Source: Terriglobia bacterium (GTDB lineage: Bacteria > Acidobacteriota > Terriglobia > Bryobacterales > Bryobacteraceae). Taken from it: a stretch of 38,701 nucleotides of DNA. Numbering within the stretch: position 1 is the first letter of the stretch; each line of letters starts with the position of its first letter. A model generated the notes under the pieces. The model was not told the origin of the DNA. It was given only the letters and a program-made list of their open reading frames with translations, and did no database searches. The stretch spans positions 1 to 38,701 of the forward strand of contig RGPS01000032.1 in the NCBI GenBank assembly GCA_010084195.1. Reading direction: 5' to 3'. Positions 16,624 through 25,197 of the stretch are shown one piece after another. The position numbers and the translations under genes are program-made.

Positions 16624-16647
16624 TTTCCTCCGGAACGTCACTATCTC
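16587..16647 (+). repeat. Right copy of the 61-bp direct repeat (tRNA-Gly 3' half plus flank)
   Basis: Pairs with 13360-13420, with 8 mismatches over 61 bases. Five mismatches lie in the tRNA part and three in the flank (CTCCGG-ACG-CA-TATCTC). The two copies bracket the PhoD-like and serine hydrolase genes, 3.2 kb in all. The right end runs into the first codons of the epimerase frame. Confidence 0.85.
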
Positions 16648-18109
16648 CAACCCCACCTCCACCGTCGCGATCCTGGGAGCCACTGGTTACATAGGCGGTC
16701 GGCTCGCCCATACCCTCCTCGAAGCCGGTCACCAGGTCCGCTGTCTCGCCCGGTCCCCCCGCAAACTCCTCACCCGCGACTGGGCCACCAACCCGCTCCT
16801 CGAAGTCCGCCCCTCTGACCTCACCCAGGCCGACGCCCTCGCCCTCGATCTACAGGGCTGCCACACCGCCTTCTACCTCGTTCACTCCATGATGTCCGCC
16901 GGTGCCGACTACGCCCAACAGGACCACCACCTCGCCACCCAATTCGCTCTCGCCGCCAAACAGGCCGGGCTGCAACGAATCATCTACCTCGGCGGCCTCG
17001 GCGAAACCGGCCCCGACCTCAGCGAACACCTCGCCTCCCGTCGCGACGTGGAAACCGCCCTCGGCTCCACCGGCGTCCCCGTCACCGTCCTCCGCGCCGC
17101 CATGATCATCGGCTCCGGTTCGGCCTCCTTCGAAATCCTCCGCTACCTGGTCGAACGGCTGCCCATCATGATCACGCCCATGTGGGTCTCCACCCCGTCC
17201 CAACCCATCGCCGTCCGCGACGTCATCAACTACCTCACCGGCGTCCTCGATCACCCCGAAACCACCGGCCAGATCTACGACATTGGCGGCCCCGAAGTCC
17301 TCTGCTACCGCGACATCATGCGCATCATGGCCGAAGAGCTCGGGCTCAAGCGACGCTGGATCATCCCCGTCCCCGTCCTCACGCCCCGCCTCAGTTCGTA
17401 CTGGATTCACTTCGTCACCCCCCTCAGCAACGACATCGGCCAGCCCCTCGCCGAAGGCCTAAAAAATCCCGTCGTCTGCCGCGACAACCGCATCACCCGC
17501 ATCATCCCTGGCCAGTGCCTCACCGTCCGGGAAGCCATCCGTGCCGCCATCTCGCAGACCCTGGAGCACAACGTGGAAACCCACTGGGCCATGGCCGGAG
17601 CCATCCCCGGCGACCCCGACTGGGCTGGCGGCACCGTCTTCCGCGACTCCCGCGAAGTCATCTCCACCGCCTCCGCTACCGAAGTCTTCCGCGCCGTCTG
17701 CCGTATTGGCGGCGAAAACGGGTGGTATTCGTCCAACTGGCTATGGGTCCTGCGCGGCTGGCTCGACCTTCTCGTGGGAGGCCCCGGCTTACGCCGCGGA
17801 CGACGCCACCCCAGCGACCTCGGCTACGGCGAAGCCCTCGACTTCTGGCGCGTCACCGACCTCCGCCAGAATCAGCGCCTCGCTCTGCGCGCCGAAATGA
17901 AACTTCCCGGCGAAGCCAAGCTCGAATTCGAGCTTGAGGAGTTGCCGAACGGCCGCACCCGCCTCCGCCAAACCGCGCTGTTCCGCCCCAAAGGCCTGTT
18001 CGGGATCCTGTATTGGTACGCCGTCGCCCCGATGCACCACTTCGTCTTCGGGGGCATGCTGGAAGGGCTGCGAAAAGAGGCTGAACGAGCCAGTCCGCCG
18101 CGACAGTGA
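16643..18109 (+). CDS. NAD-dependent epimerase/SDR fused to a DUF2867 domain; no canonical start codon
   Basis: An extended SDR of the NmrA/complex-I-NDUFA9-like type. The nucleotide-binding GATGYIGGR lies at about residues 12-20 counted from 16643, followed by the Rossmann half and AEELGLKRRWIIPVPVLTP. The C-terminal DUF2867 domain covers the last ~160 residues (WVLRGWLDLLVGG, GEALDFWRV). The frame is open from a TAA at 16571, but there is no ATG, GTG or TTG before 16889, which would delete the cofactor loop. The listed start is therefore arbitrary: ATC 16643, or CTG 16616, are the only options upstream. The 5' end overlaps the right tRNA repeat. Codons are heavily C-ending, unlike the cassette to its left. 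It may be a gene whose start was lost. Confidence 0.75.
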   Translation: MSNPTSTVAILGATGYIGGRLAHTLLEAGHQVRCLARSPRKLLTRDWATNPLLEVRPSDLTQADALALDLQGCHTAFYLVHSMMSAGADYAQQDHHLATQFALAAKQAGLQRIIYLGGLGETGPDLSEHLASRRDVETALGSTGVPVTVLRAAMIIGSGSASFEILRYLVERLPIMITPMWVSTPSQPIAVRDVINYLTGVLDHPETTGQIYDIGGPEVLCYRDIMRIMAEELGLKRRWIIPVPVLTPRLSSYWIHFVTPLSNDIGQPLAEGLKNPVVCRDNRITRIIPGQCLTVREAIRAAISQTLEHNVETHWAMAGAIPGDPDWAGGTVFRDSREVISTASATEVFRAVCRIGGENGWYSSNWLWVLRGWLDLLVGGPGLRRGRRHPSDLGYGEALDFWRVTDLRQNQRLALRAEMKLPGEAKLEFELEELPNGRTRLRQTALFRPKGLFGILYWYAVAPMHHFVFGGMLEGLRKEAERASPPRQ

Positions 18110-18271
18110 TCATCAAAACCGGCGTGGCCTGAAAACTCGCCGGAATTCAGCTGGACATTGACAACCACATCTGTCTCGACAGCCAGAGTTCTTGCATGTT
18201 GAACCAAATCGCAATACCAGCGTCACATTCAGTTCCTACACTTTAAGTTATTTCCACTAAAGGGGAACCGG

Positions 18272-21200
18272 ATGTCTACAATTCGTAACTTAGCAATTAT
18301 TTTGTGCATGAGCGCAGCAGGCGCTCATGCACAGTCTATCTTCGGCGAGATACGGGGGACCATCACCGACCCGAGCAATGCTGTGGTGAATGGTGCAAAG
18401 ATTACCGCCCGGGCCAAAGGGACGGGCGAACTGAGACTTACCAAAAGCGACGGAACAGGCAGCTATTCCTTCGTCAATCTGGACGCCGGAACCTATGAGG
18501 TTGAGTTCGAGATGCCCGGCTTCCTCACTTTCAGAACCCAGAACCTGTTGCTGCGCGCACGGGATGTGGTCCGCGTGGATGGCAAGCTGCAGATCGCGAC
18601 AACCGGAACTGAGGTGCAGGTCTCCGAAGCCCGCCAGGTCATCGAAACCGAAGTCGCAACGGTTTCGAACACCCGCACGGTAGACGAAATCGACAACATG
18701 CCAGTCGCTGTCCGCGCCGGAGCCACCAACAGCGTATTCAACGCCATCGCCTTCGCGCCCGGAGTGCAGGCAGATCGTTCGGGTACGGGGCTCTCCATCG
18801 GCGGCGGCATGCCCTTCCAGGCAACGGCAACCGTCGACGGCATTTCCAATATCAATGTCCGCTCGAACGGCATCAACACGGAAATGTTCCCTTCGACGGA
18901 CTCCATCTCGGAGCTCAAAATCAGTTCCCTCAGCAATAACGCCGAGTTCTCGCAACAAGGCGATGTAACGGTCACATCAAGGGCAGGAACCAACCAGTAC
19001 CACGGCCAGGCGGTCTGGTTCCACCAAAACGGTGCCTTCGACGCCCGTGACTTCTTTGCCAACCGGATCGGCGCACCCTTCAAAGTCTCCAACGATGTCA
19101 CGTTCTCCGGCGGTGGCCCCGTCATCAAAAACAAGACCTTCTTCTTCGCTACCTGGGAAGGCCTCCGTTACCGGGTACAGCGCGTAACCAACTCCACAGT
19201 CCCGCCCGCCGCCTGGCGAAATGGCGACCTGTCGTCCATCACCGCGCCGATCATCAACCCGGCGAACAACGCCCCCTATCCCGGCAACCAGATCCCGGTC
19301 AATCCCATTGCCAAGAAGCTGCTCGATGCGCTCTATCCCCTGCCCAATATCGCGGGTAATTCGATTGCAACCACCAACTACCGCCTGACCCCTCCGGGCA
19401 GGAACGACAACAACCAGTACGACATCCGCATCGACCATGTTTTCAGCGCCAGGAACAACGTTTTCGGGCGGTTCTCCAACAAAAGCGTAACCCGGATTAG
19501 CCCTACTAACCTTTATGGGACATTTGGCGAAGACCGAACCACGCTCGATCCGCGCAACGTGGTTGTAGCCTGGAACTTCATTGCTTCGGCAAACAAGGTA
19601 AACGAATTCCGCTTCGGCTATTCGAACCAGTCCAGCGTGAACACATTTGGCCCCAACGGCGGGAAGTTTGACGGCTATGGAATCGCCACGGGAGCCGGTA
19701 TCCTGGGCATCAGCGCAAATGCTCCTAAGTCTTCCAGCACCCCGGCGATCGGCATCAACGGCCTCACCGGTGCCAGCCACGGTCGCGAGTCTCTGACCCT
19801 CACCAACACCTGGCAGTTCGGCGACAACTTCAGCTGGATCAACGGTCGCCACACAACCAAAATGGGCGTCGACATCCGCAAGCTGCGGACTACCGACATT
19901 ACTTCATTCTTCAGCGGCGATGACCTGGGCGAGTACTCCTTCGATGGCTTCTTCAGCGGCAATGCCATGGCTGACTTCCTCCTCGGCCTGCCGCACTCCA
20001 CCCGTGTCGCCGCAACCGGCAGAGATACCGATGGCCGAACTTACCACTACGGTATCTATGGCCAGGACGACTTCCGCGTCAACAAGAAACTGACGCTCAA
20101 CTTCGGCGTCCGCTATGAGGCTCACCCCATGTTCAACGACAAGGCCCTGACCACCTCGAACTTTGATCGCAACTTCCCTGGCGGCCGAGTTGTCATCGCC
20201 AACGCCGAAGCCGCGAAGCTGACAGCTCCGGCATTCCGGGCCGCCATCGGCAATACTCCAATCGTCCTCGCCGAGCAGACGGGCCTGCCGGAAACACTGC
20301 GATTTACCGACTGGAATAACTTCGCGCCACGGTTTGGCTTTGCGTATCGGCCAAATTCTCGTTCCGTGATTCGGGGCGGCTACGGCATCTACACGGCTAC
20401 TATTCTTGGGTCGGTTTTCTACACCATCACCGGTATCCACGTTTCCGATGTCCGCAACTTCACCAACACCAGCAAGACGGCACCCACCGTCACCCTGCAG
20501 AACCCGTTCGGCGGCGTGGGCGTAGCTCCGGTTGTTGGCTCGGCCGATTTCCGCAGAGGCACCCAGTGGGATGGTCCCGACCCTTACTCACAGCAATGGA
20601 ACGTAACCTATGAGCGCGACCTCGGCTGGAACACCGGGCTTCGCCTGACCTATACCGGCAACACAACCCACAAAATGTACTCCAGCCAGGACCTGAACCA
20701 GGTTCGGCCCAACACCGTCGGCTATGGAACGGCAAAGCTGTCTCGTCCCTTCCCGAACTGGAACATCATCTATTCCCGGGACAACCTGGCGCGTGCCAAC
20801 TATCAGGGTGCCACCGTGGAGTTGAGCAAGCGCATGAGCAAGGGCTTGTCCTTTCAGGGTGCGTACACGTGGGCCAAACACCTTACGAATGCGACGGGCT
20901 CGAATGGCTCAGGCTTCGCGTCAGAAAACGGCACGGTCCCGACAGACAACCAGAACATTGATCTCGACTATGGCAATGTGGCAACCACCCGCCGCCATCG
21001 CGCGATCGGAAACTTCCTGTACCAGATTCCGGTTCCTGCCGGCATGAACTCGGGCCTGGGCAAAGCAGTCCTCGGAGGCTGGACCGTGAGCGGCGTTCTG
21101 GTGCTGCAAAGCGGCCCGTTCGTCACGGCAACTATTGGCGGTGGCACCGACCCCAGCGGCACCAACACAACGCAGCGTGCCAATGACCGCCCGGATTACA

Positions 21201-21550
21201 CCGGTACAGCCTACGGCAACCGGGACAACCCAACGGTCGACAGCTGGTTTGATCGTTCCGCGTTCGCCATTCCGGCCAGCAATATCGGGCGCTTTGGCTA
21301 TGCCGGCACCGGTACGCTGATCGGTCCGCCGACCCGCAGCTTCTCGGCTCGCGTCGCGAAGACGGTTGCGATTTGGGAACGCGTCAGCCTCGGAATCGAA
21401 GCGACGGCCAACAACCTGACGAACACTGCGAACTTCGACATTCCGGCGCTGAATGTCTCGAACAGCAACTTCGGTCGAATCACCTCGACCGTCGGAGTGG
21501 ACAACGGCGGATCACGAACCCTGCAGGTGGGGGCTCGGATTCGGTTCTAA
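18272..21550 (+). CDS. Oar-like TonB-dependent receptor 2 with N-terminal carboxypeptidase-regulatory domain, 1092 aa
   Basis: A second outer-membrane receptor of the Oar-like class, similar in plan to the one at 6.2-9.7 kb but only distantly related in sequence. It has a signal peptide (1-20, AAGAHAQ), a carboxypeptidase-regulatory domain at about 22-105 (FGEIRGTITDPS, GSYSFVNLDAG), a plug at about 115-260 (TATVDGISNINVRSNG) and a barrel ending in LQVGARIRF. The ATG has an AAAGGGG site six bases upstream. The 162-bp leader holds no recognisable gene. A very strong hairpin terminator follows the stop. The ligand is unknown; such receptors in this group are usually linked to polysaccharide or peptide uptake. 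Confidence 0.92.
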   Translation: MSTIRNLAIILCMSAAGAHAQSIFGEIRGTITDPSNAVVNGAKITARAKGTGELRLTKSDGTGSYSFVNLDAGTYEVEFEMPGFLTFRTQNLLLRARDVVRVDGKLQIATTGTEVQVSEARQVIETEVATVSNTRTVDEIDNMPVAVRAGATNSVFNAIAFAPGVQADRSGTGLSIGGGMPFQATATVDGISNINVRSNGINTEMFPSTDSISELKISSLSNNAEFSQQGDVTVTSRAGTNQYHGQAVWFHQNGAFDARDFFANRIGAPFKVSNDVTFSGGGPVIKNKTFFFATWEGLRYRVQRVTNSTVPPAAWRNGDLSSITAPIINPANNAPYPGNQIPVNPIAKKLLDALYPLPNIAGNSIATTNYRLTPPGRNDNNQYDIRIDHVFSARNNVFGRFSNKSVTRISPTNLYGTFGEDRTTLDPRNVVVAWNFIASANKVNEFRFGYSNQSSVNTFGPNGGKFDGYGIATGAGILGISANAPKSSSTPAIGINGLTGASHGRESLTLTNTWQFGDNFSWINGRHTTKMGVDIRKLRTTDITSFFSGDDLGEYSFDGFFSGNAMADFLLGLPHSTRVAATGRDTDGRTYHYGIYGQDDFRVNKKLTLNFGVRYEAHPMFNDKALTTSNFDRNFPGGRVVIANAEAAKLTAPAFRAAIGNTPIVLAEQTGLPETLRFTDWNNFAPRFGFAYRPNSRSVIRGGYGIYTATILGSVFYTITGIHVSDVRNFTNTSKTAPTVTLQNPFGGVGVAPVVGSADFRRGTQWDGPDPYSQQWNVTYERDLGWNTGLRLTYTGNTTHKMYSSQDLNQVRPNTVGYGTAKLSRPFPNWNIIYSRDNLARANYQGATVELSKRMSKGLSFQGAYTWAKHLTNATGSNGSGFASENGTVPTDNQNIDLDYGNVATTRRHRAIGNFLYQIPVPAGMNSGLGKAVLGGWTVSGVLVLQSGPFVTATIGGGTDPSGTNTTQRANDRPDYTGTAYGNRDNPTVDSWFDRSAFAIPASNIGRFGYAGTGTLIGPPTRSFSARVAKTVAIWERVSLGIEATANNLTNTANFDIPALNVSNSNFGRITSTVGVDNGGSRTLQVGARIRF

Positions 21551-22014
21551 TTACTGAACCTGAAGCGGACTAAAGTAGCTGCTGCAAGAAGGGGGTAACG
21601 GAAACGCTCGGTTTGTGAGAGCGCCGTTTCCCCCTTCTTGCTTTTCACCGGCCGGGCGCAGGGGCTTTGATTGAGCAAGGTCTGCACAAGGCGGGTGTCA
21701 CCGAAGTCGAGAGCGGCGTCCTTGATGTGTTCAGCCTCGACAATGAACTGAATCGGCACAAAAGGCGATAAAAAACTCATCTGAGGGAAAGCCGCCAAAA
21801 CAACCAAAAAGCAAGTCACCGAAGCAACAGCAATCCCCGCCAGTCCCTTCGCCAGACCTGGAAACCATTCCGGAATGAAGGAAAATCACCCACGCCCGCT
21901 CGTGGCCGGCTTCATTCAGGCAACAAACCCAGCCAGAACGTTGCCGCGCAAAGAAGCAGGCACCGGCGGTACAGACCATTGGTTCAGAATTTCGTCGAGT
22001 TCTCTGTCGTTCAT
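21547..22014 (-). pseudogene. Remnant of the membrane partner/putative anti-sigma protein of the adjacent sigma gene
   Basis: The start is clear: an ATG at 22014 overlapping the sigma stop (ATGA) opens MNDRELDEILNQW...PPVPASLRGNV, an N-terminus typical of acidobacterial proteins encoded after ECF sigma factors. It stops at a TGA at 21916-21918 after only 32 residues. In another frame, open from 21885, the protein resumes (IPEWFPGLAKG, a membrane segment VASVTCFLVVLAAFP, then FIVEAEH) and runs on to 21547. That tail passes antisense through the receptor's terminator hairpin, so the natural C-terminus is gone too. At least one frameshift and a 3' truncation are needed to explain it. Confidence 0.65.
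21585..21646 (+). terminator. Strong intrinsic terminator of Oar-like receptor 2
   Basis: A long inverted repeat: the left arm begins CAAGAAGGGGG at 21585 and runs to about 21609, and the right arm GAGAGCGCCGTTTCCCCCTTCTTG spans 21617-21640 in two stretches. Pairing is near perfect over about 22 bp around a loop of seven bases. CTTTTC follows. It begins 34 bases after the receptor stop. Confidence 0.8.
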
Positions 22015-22497
22015 CGTCTTCTCTCCGCGCCCAACGCCTGGTTGCTCAGGATCAATTTCAGCTGCGCCCGCGCTCTCTGCAGCCGCGACTTGACAGTAGT
22101 CACTTCAACCTCCACGACACTCGCGATCTCGGCCAGCGACAGATCCTCGTAGTGCGACAACAGGAGAGCCTCCCGCTGGCCTTCCGGCAGTTGGCTGACA
22201 GCCCATGAGATGGCTCCTGCGCGTTCGGCCTGCAGGAGATGGGTTTCCTGTGATGGCTCAGGCTGCGCGGACAAGTCCACTTCAATACTCCGCCCACGCG
22301 CCATTCGCAGTTTCAGAGACTGGTTTCGAACCACACCGAAGAGGTAAGTCCGAGAAAGCACTCCTGCACTACGTCTTCCGCGTCTGACACGGACCCGGTC
22401 AACCGGAACGCGAAACGGAACAACGGCGCATGGTGCTCGTCAAACAAACGCAGGAAAGCGCTTCCTGACTATTTCGCGATGCTTTCACCCGATCCAT
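22011..22497 (-). pseudogene. Disrupted ECF RNA polymerase sigma factor
   Basis: Two fragments of one ECF sigma-70 factor lie in different frames. Region 2 is readable from 22468 to 22313 (LFDEHHAPLFRFAFRLTG, then DAEDVVQECF, the core-binding helix) and ends at a TGA. Region 4 is readable in another frame, ending at 22011 (RTYLFGVVRNQSL, LPEGQREALLLSHYEDLS, VTTVKSRLQRARAQL with its helix-turn-helix). Around 22345-22350 the two are joined directly, without the ~15-20 residues normally linking QECF to RTYLFG, so a deletion shifted the frame. Upstream, a possible start MDRVKASR at 22497 is cut off from region 2 by a second frame change with a TAG. The stop overlaps the partner's ATG. Confidence 0.75.
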
Positions 22498-22560
22498 GTG
22501 CGCTCAGACAGTATTACCGCACGAAGCAAAAAGGAATCGAAGAAATCTTAGATATTCAGC

Positions 22561-23835
22561 CTACCTGTCCCGCTCTACCCCGTTATTCCACGCGGCGAAC
22601 ATCTCTGTCTCGCTCGGGACCTTCACCGGTCGCACCAACCGAAACCCCAGCCACTGCGCGTCCGTGTGGTACCAGATGCTCTTCGGCAACTGCGGGTCCT
22701 GCATCTTCCAACTCGCATCCGAAGGTACCCGGGTCCCGCACCTGCATTTCTCCGCCCCATCGGCCCAGCTCCCGCCACGCACCGCATGGGGATACGACTT
22801 CGCCGACGCAACCCAGCCCCCAGCCGGAACACCGGAAGGATAGGCCCCATACTGATCCAGCGTCCACTCCATCACGTTCCCCAGCATGTCGTACAAACCC
22901 CACGCATTCGGCTTCTTCGCGGCCACTTTCTGGTACTTCCCATCCGCGTTGTCATCGAACCACACATACTGCGAAAGCTGCTTCGGATCATCGCCCCACG
23001 GATACTCCGTCGTTGACCCCGCCCGGCATGCATACTCCCACTCCGCCTCGGTCGGCAAACGATAAAACTGTCCCGTCTTCGCACTCAGCCACTGCGCATA
23101 CTTGTTCGCCGCATGCTGGGTCATGCTGATCGCCGGGAACCCGTTGATCCCCATCCCGAAGCTCATCTCCACATAAGGCCGGGTCGGGCGACTGACCGCG
23201 TCCACCCTCTCATCCTTCGTGGTCTCACCAGCCTGCTTCGCAAACATGAACAACCGGTACTCGTCCCAGGTCACCTCATGCGCTGACATCCAGAACGGCT
23301 CGACCTTAACCCCGTGCACCGGAGCCTCGTCTTTGCGATGCCCCTTCTCCGAATCGGGCGTCCCCATGCGGAACTCTCCGCCCGGAATCGGCACCATTTG
23401 GAAGGAAACATCCGAGTTCGGAATCGTCGCCGTATAGGGCTTCGCCTCACCCGCAGGAACTGCCAGAACCTTCTCCCGAATCCGCCGCACCAGCGCGATA
23501 TTGTCGGCACCACCAGCCCCGGCCCCGCCCGTCTCCAGCACCAGACGCTCCGGCCAAACCGCTCCTGCCCGAACCCACTCGCGCATTGCCGCTTGTTCCG
23601 CCGGCGTCAGGCGCTCGCCCGGAGGCATGCGGCCCGACTCCACCGCAGCCAGCACCACATTCGGCTTCGTTTTGTCCATCCCGGATGAAGTATCCAGCCG
23701 CACTCCGCCCAACTGCCGGATACCGCCATGGCACCCCGTGCAGTTCTGCTCCAAAACAGGCTTTACATCTTTGCTGAAATCAACAGCAGCCCACAGCGGG
23801 ACGGCCACGAACAGACCTAAGGCGCAGAACCTCAC
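22561..23835 (-). CDS. Cytochrome c-like domain fused to a formylglycine-generating-enzyme-like (SUMF1) domain, 424 aa
   Basis: A secreted two-domain protein. After a signal peptide (1-17) comes a small planctomycete-type cytochrome c domain at about 18-95, with one heme site C32-TG-C35-H36 and a likely axial Met in GRMPPG (M70). The SUMF1/FGE domain runs from about 145 to 408: MVPIPGGEFRMG, EVTWDEYRLF, RLPTEAEWEYACRAG, GNVMEWTLDQYG and AVRGGSW. In true FGEs, GGS-aromatic is followed by two catalytic cysteines. Here the first position is Asp and cysteines occur only at about 364 and 366, so sulfatase activation is doubtful. Start and stop overlap (ATGA) couple it to the Gfo/Idh/MocA gene upstream. 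Confidence 0.88.
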   Translation of the reverse strand: MRFCALGLFVAVPLWAAVDFSKDVKPVLEQNCTGCHGGIRQLGGVRLDTSSGMDKTKPNVVLAAVESGRMPPGERLTPAEQAAMREWVRAGAVWPERLVLETGGAGAGGADNIALVRRIREKVLAVPAGEAKPYTATIPNSDVSFQMVPIPGGEFRMGTPDSEKGHRKDEAPVHGVKVEPFWMSAHEVTWDEYRLFMFAKQAGETTKDERVDAVSRPTRPYVEMSFGMGINGFPAISMTQHAANKYAQWLSAKTGQFYRLPTEAEWEYACRAGSTTEYPWGDDPKQLSQYVWFDDNADGKYQKVAAKKPNAWGLYDMLGNVMEWTLDQYGAYPSGVPAGGWVASAKSYPHAVRGGSWADGAEKCRCGTRVPSDASWKMQDPQLPKSIWYHTDAQWLGFRLVRPVKVPSETEMFAAWNNGVERDR

Positions 23836-25151
23836 AGGAACTTCGTGATCCCTGGCAGAGGCATCGGAGACGGCTTAAAGCTGGCGTTCCAGTCAATCGG
23901 CGAAGGCGGTACCAAACTCTCCTGCGAATTCAACGCCTGATCCCAGGTAATCTGCTGCCCGGTGTAGGCTGCCATCCGACCCATGATCGCCAGCAGCGTA
24001 CTCGTCGTCAGGCGCTCACCATCGTTAATCACCTTGCCCTTACGAAGCGCCGCGAAAAGCTCGTCATGCTCCTTCTGGTACATGTCGTACTTCGCACCTT
24101 CGAAGCTCCAGGTCGTCTTACCCGTGATGCGCGGATTCGGTCCCCGCCCAATCGTACACACGCCCTGCGTCCCCAGAATGTAGTCCGAATTCTCGTTGTA
24201 GCAACCCTCACTCTGCCGATTCGCCACAAACGCGCGGACCCCGTTCGGATACAGGTAATTCACCTCAAAGTGGTCGTAAATATTGCCGCCCTCGGCCGGA
24301 ATCTGCCGCCCCCCCACACCGACACAGCTAATCGGTGGCTGATCCTTCATGGCCCACGCAACTTTGTCCACACTATGCACGGCCTGCTCCACCAAACTAT
24401 CGCCGCACAGCCATGAGAAGTTGTACCAGTTCCGAACCTGCCACTCAATATCGCTGATCCCTGCCGGACGCGTGGAAGCGGGCGGCATCGGCTTCACCGG
24501 ACTCGTGTAGTAGGTCGCGTAGTAAGCCATGATGTCGCCGATGGCGTTCTTGTTGTGGATCTGGTCAAACGTGTCCACAATGTGGTTTGCATACCGCCAG
24601 CAGAACCCCGCCACCAGATTCAGATTCTTCTGCTGGGCAATCTTCACCGACTCAAACACGTGCCGGATCCCGGGCGCATCCGTCGCCACAGGCTTCTCAC
24701 AGAACACATGCTTCCCGGCTTCCACGCAAGCCCGCAGATGGCCCGGCCGGAAGCCCGGAGGCGTCGCCAGCAACACAACGTCCACACCGGACTGCAGAAG
24801 CTTTTCAAACGCATCGAGGCCGGTAAACTGCCGCGACTTATCCACCGAGATCTTCGTCTCCGCCTTCGCACCCTGTTGCTTCCGGAGGGTATCGAGACAA
24901 GCGTCAATCTTCTCGGTGGCAACATCTGCAACTGCCCAGAGCATCGAATAATCATCGGCATTCATGGCCTGATTTGCAGCGCCCGTCCCGCGGCCGCCGC
25001 AGCCTACCAGGCCAACCTTAATCACTTCCCCGGCAGGAGTCCCTTTCAGCAGGGCAGGAGCCCCGGCGAGCAGCGCGGTGGTGGTCGCGGTGCCCCGGAA
25101 GAAATCGCGGCGCGTGGCCTGAGTTAGCGATAACTGATCGGGCGTGTTCAT
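23832..25151 (-). CDS. Gfo/Idh/MocA-family oxidoreductase with a Tat leader, 439 aa
   Basis: An NAD(P)-dependent sugar or inositol dehydrogenase-like enzyme, probably acting in the periplasm with tightly bound cofactor, as glucose-fructose oxidoreductase does. A Tat leader, TRRDFFRGTATTTALLAG, covers residues 14-31. The Rossmann loop is VGLVGCGGRGTG (about 46-57), the catalytic-lysine motif is CEKPVA (about 141-146), and the C-terminal alpha/beta domain follows. The start at 25151 was preferred because TAAAAT lies seven bases upstream; an ATG at 25160 adds three residues. It overlaps the cytochrome-FGE gene by 4 bp and is divergent from the TIM-barrel gene, with only 46 bp between start codons. 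Confidence 0.88.
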   Translation of the reverse strand: MNTPDQLSLTQATRRDFFRGTATTTALLAGAPALLKGTPAGEVIKVGLVGCGGRGTGAANQAMNADDYSMLWAVADVATEKIDACLDTLRKQQGAKAETKISVDKSRQFTGLDAFEKLLQSGVDVVLLATPPGFRPGHLRACVEAGKHVFCEKPVATDAPGIRHVFESVKIAQQKNLNLVAGFCWRYANHIVDTFDQIHNKNAIGDIMAYYATYYTSPVKPMPPASTRPAGISDIEWQVRNWYNFSWLCGDSLVEQAVHSVDKVAWAMKDQPPISCVGVGGRQIPAEGGNIYDHFEVNYLYPNGVRAFVANRQSEGCYNENSDYILGTQGVCTIGRGPNPRITGKTTWSFEGAKYDMYQKEHDELFAALRKGKVINDGERLTTSTLLAIMGRMAAYTGQQITWDQALNSQESLVPPSPIDWNASFKPSPMPLPGITKFL

Positions 25152-25158
25152 GGCTGTC

Positions 25159-25164
25159 ATTTTA
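25159..25164 (-). promoter_or_regulatory. Putative leaderless -10 element of the Gfo/Idh/MocA gene
   Basis: TAAAAT on the minus strand, seven bases before the ATG at 25151, with no ribosome binding site. It lies only 20 bp from the opposing -10 at 25185-25190, so the two promoters must overlap. Confidence 0.4.
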
Positions 25165-25184
25165 CCGGATCTGCTCGCCTGGTT

Positions 25185-25190
25185 TATGAT
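25185..25190 (+). promoter_or_regulatory. Putative leaderless -10 element of the TIM-barrel gene
   Basis: TATGAT is followed by seven bases and the GTG at 25198. A weak TTTACC -35 lies 18 bp upstream (25161-25166). Confidence 0.45.
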
Positions 25191-25197
25191 TAGAGCC

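Noticed and set aside
22479-23129. 216-residue proline/threonine/serine-rich frame on the plus strand
   Set aside because: Antisense shadow of the cytochrome-FGE gene, with composition imposed by its codons.
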